From a virus: a stretch of 20,714 nt of DNA. The stretch lies in IMG/VR virus record IMGVR_UViG_3300046006_005360, positions 1-20,714 of that record. The stretch is one strand, 5' to 3'. Below, piece after piece: positions 20,138 through 20,714 of the stretch; the stretch's first letter is position 1; each line of letters starts with the position of its first letter. Made by a program: the position numbers and the translations under genes. Below the pieces are notes generated by a model. It searched no databases, had not been told where the DNA came from, and was given only the letters and a program-made list of their open reading frames with translations.

Positions 20138-20714
20138 TCTCCACGCCCTACATCGAACACGGACCGCGCATCCTGGAGATCGAGCCAGAGGATCTGGTCA
20201 TTCGTCCCTATGGCCTCGACAGCACCGTGCAGGTCTGGCAGACCGATCGTGAAGACACCTTTCATCACGGTGGTGCTCCACCCCGGCGGACCAACATGCG
20301 AATCAAAGAGGTGCAGACCAAGCCGGATGGCCCCGTCTTCATCCATCGTCTCCAGTGTGAAGGTCTCGCACGGTCGGCGGACAAGATGGAAAGCAATCGC
20401 ATCCGTCTGCCCGAGGAAGGTTGGGATGAAGGGCCGATGGATGTTCTCACGGTTAGACCGGATCAGTTTTCGCAGGGCGATTTGGCACCCGGCTTCAATG
20501 CCCTCTGGATCGTCGGCATGGAAAAGGAGGATCTCAACGGCCATGTCTGGCGGCTCTCGCTGGACTGCAAAGGCATCCTGGCACCCAAAGCACGCAAGCG
20601 TCGTATCACGGTCAACAACCAGCCGGTCAATTCATCCACTACGCTGGCCCTAACAAGCACCACCTTTACCAACGAGTTGGGCGCTAATACGGGCTGGGCA
20701 GATCAACGCTACAC
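20134..20714 (+). CDS. Distal/minor tail protein, N-terminal part (cut by window edge)
   Basis: An open frame starts at ATG 20134, overlapping the tape measure stop, and runs to the right edge over 193 codons. It begins MISTPYIEHGPRILEIEPEDLVIRPYGLD and continues with a strand-rich part containing KEVQTKPDGPVFIHRLQCEG and HVWRLSLDCKGIL. Near the edge it becomes Thr/Asn-rich. The position right after the tape measure fits a distal tail or lambda gpM/gpL-type protein. The C-terminal half is missing, so no closer assignment is made. Confidence 0.75.
   Translation, partial: MISTPYIEHGPRILEIEPEDLVIRPYGLDSTVQVWQTDREDTFHHGGAPPRRTNMRIKEVQTKPDGPVFIHRLQCEGLARSADKMESNRIRLPEEGWDEGPMDVLTVRPDQFSQGDLAPGFNALWIVGMEKEDLNGHVWRLSLDCKGILAPKARKRRITVNNQPVNSSTTLALTSTTFTNELGANTGWADQRY

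Noticed and set aside
1-20714. tRNA genes, CRISPR arrays, integrase, transposase or retron/diversity-generating elements
   Set aside because: None was seen by eye: no regular spaced repeats, no reverse transcriptase or recombinase motifs. A covariance or profile search was not possible.

Overview
The window is a stretch of a tailed double-stranded DNA phage or prophage. It carries a lambda-like head and tail module read rightwards (from about 3.65 kb to the right edge) and a block of early or accessory genes read leftwards (from about 3.59 kb to the left edge). No tail sheath gene or integrase is visible, so a long non-contractile (siphovirus-like) tail is the best guess and lifestyle is undecided. 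The host is probably a Gram-negative bacterium with moderately high GC. A secreted trypsin-like protease with an N-terminal SHD1-like domain hints at the Planctomycetes-Verrucomicrobia group, but that is an inference from one accessory gene.

Leftward block (minus strand, 3590 to 1): a ParB-fold protein overlaps a GT-A-like glycosyltransferase with a DDD motif. These are followed by a stand-alone domain resembling the C-terminal part of the RarA/MgsA clamp-loader-like ATPase, an ATP-dependent DNA ligase, and a gene that runs off the left edge. The last three are each preceded by a copy of a 45-nt element. Every copy contains a 12-residue ORF ending in TGA followed by CGAGGC. This element is the most unusual signal in the window. 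The divergent gap at 3591-3648 holds a perfect GTCAAC-GCG-GTTGAC palindrome.

Rightward block: a small HTH protein is coupled to an AT-rich HAD-like gene. Then come the terminase small subunit (with a 9-bp hairpin touching its start codon), the GpA-type large terminase, and a lysis-like trio (holin-like, cysteine-type endolysin, membrane-anchored coiled protein) inside the head module. These are followed by a gpW-like joiner, the lambda-type portal, an S49 protease with a nested scaffold, the major capsid protein and a capsid cement-like protein. A rho-independent terminator closes this section.

A visibly AT-richer cargo island (12.4-14.75 kb) follows. It encodes a secreted serine protease, a second secreted protein and a two-helix membrane protein, placed exactly between head and connector genes. 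The tail module then resumes: head-tail connector, gpZ-like protein, tail terminator-like protein, tail tube-like protein, a 251-residue protein with an internal duplication, the G and T tail assembly chaperones, the tape measure protein, and a distal tail protein cut by the right edge. The G and T chaperones are joined by a textbook -1 frameshift site (GGGAAAC directly before TAG, then a long two-tier hairpin). Many neighbouring genes overlap by ATGA or GTGA, and clear Shine-Dalgarno sequences are rare.
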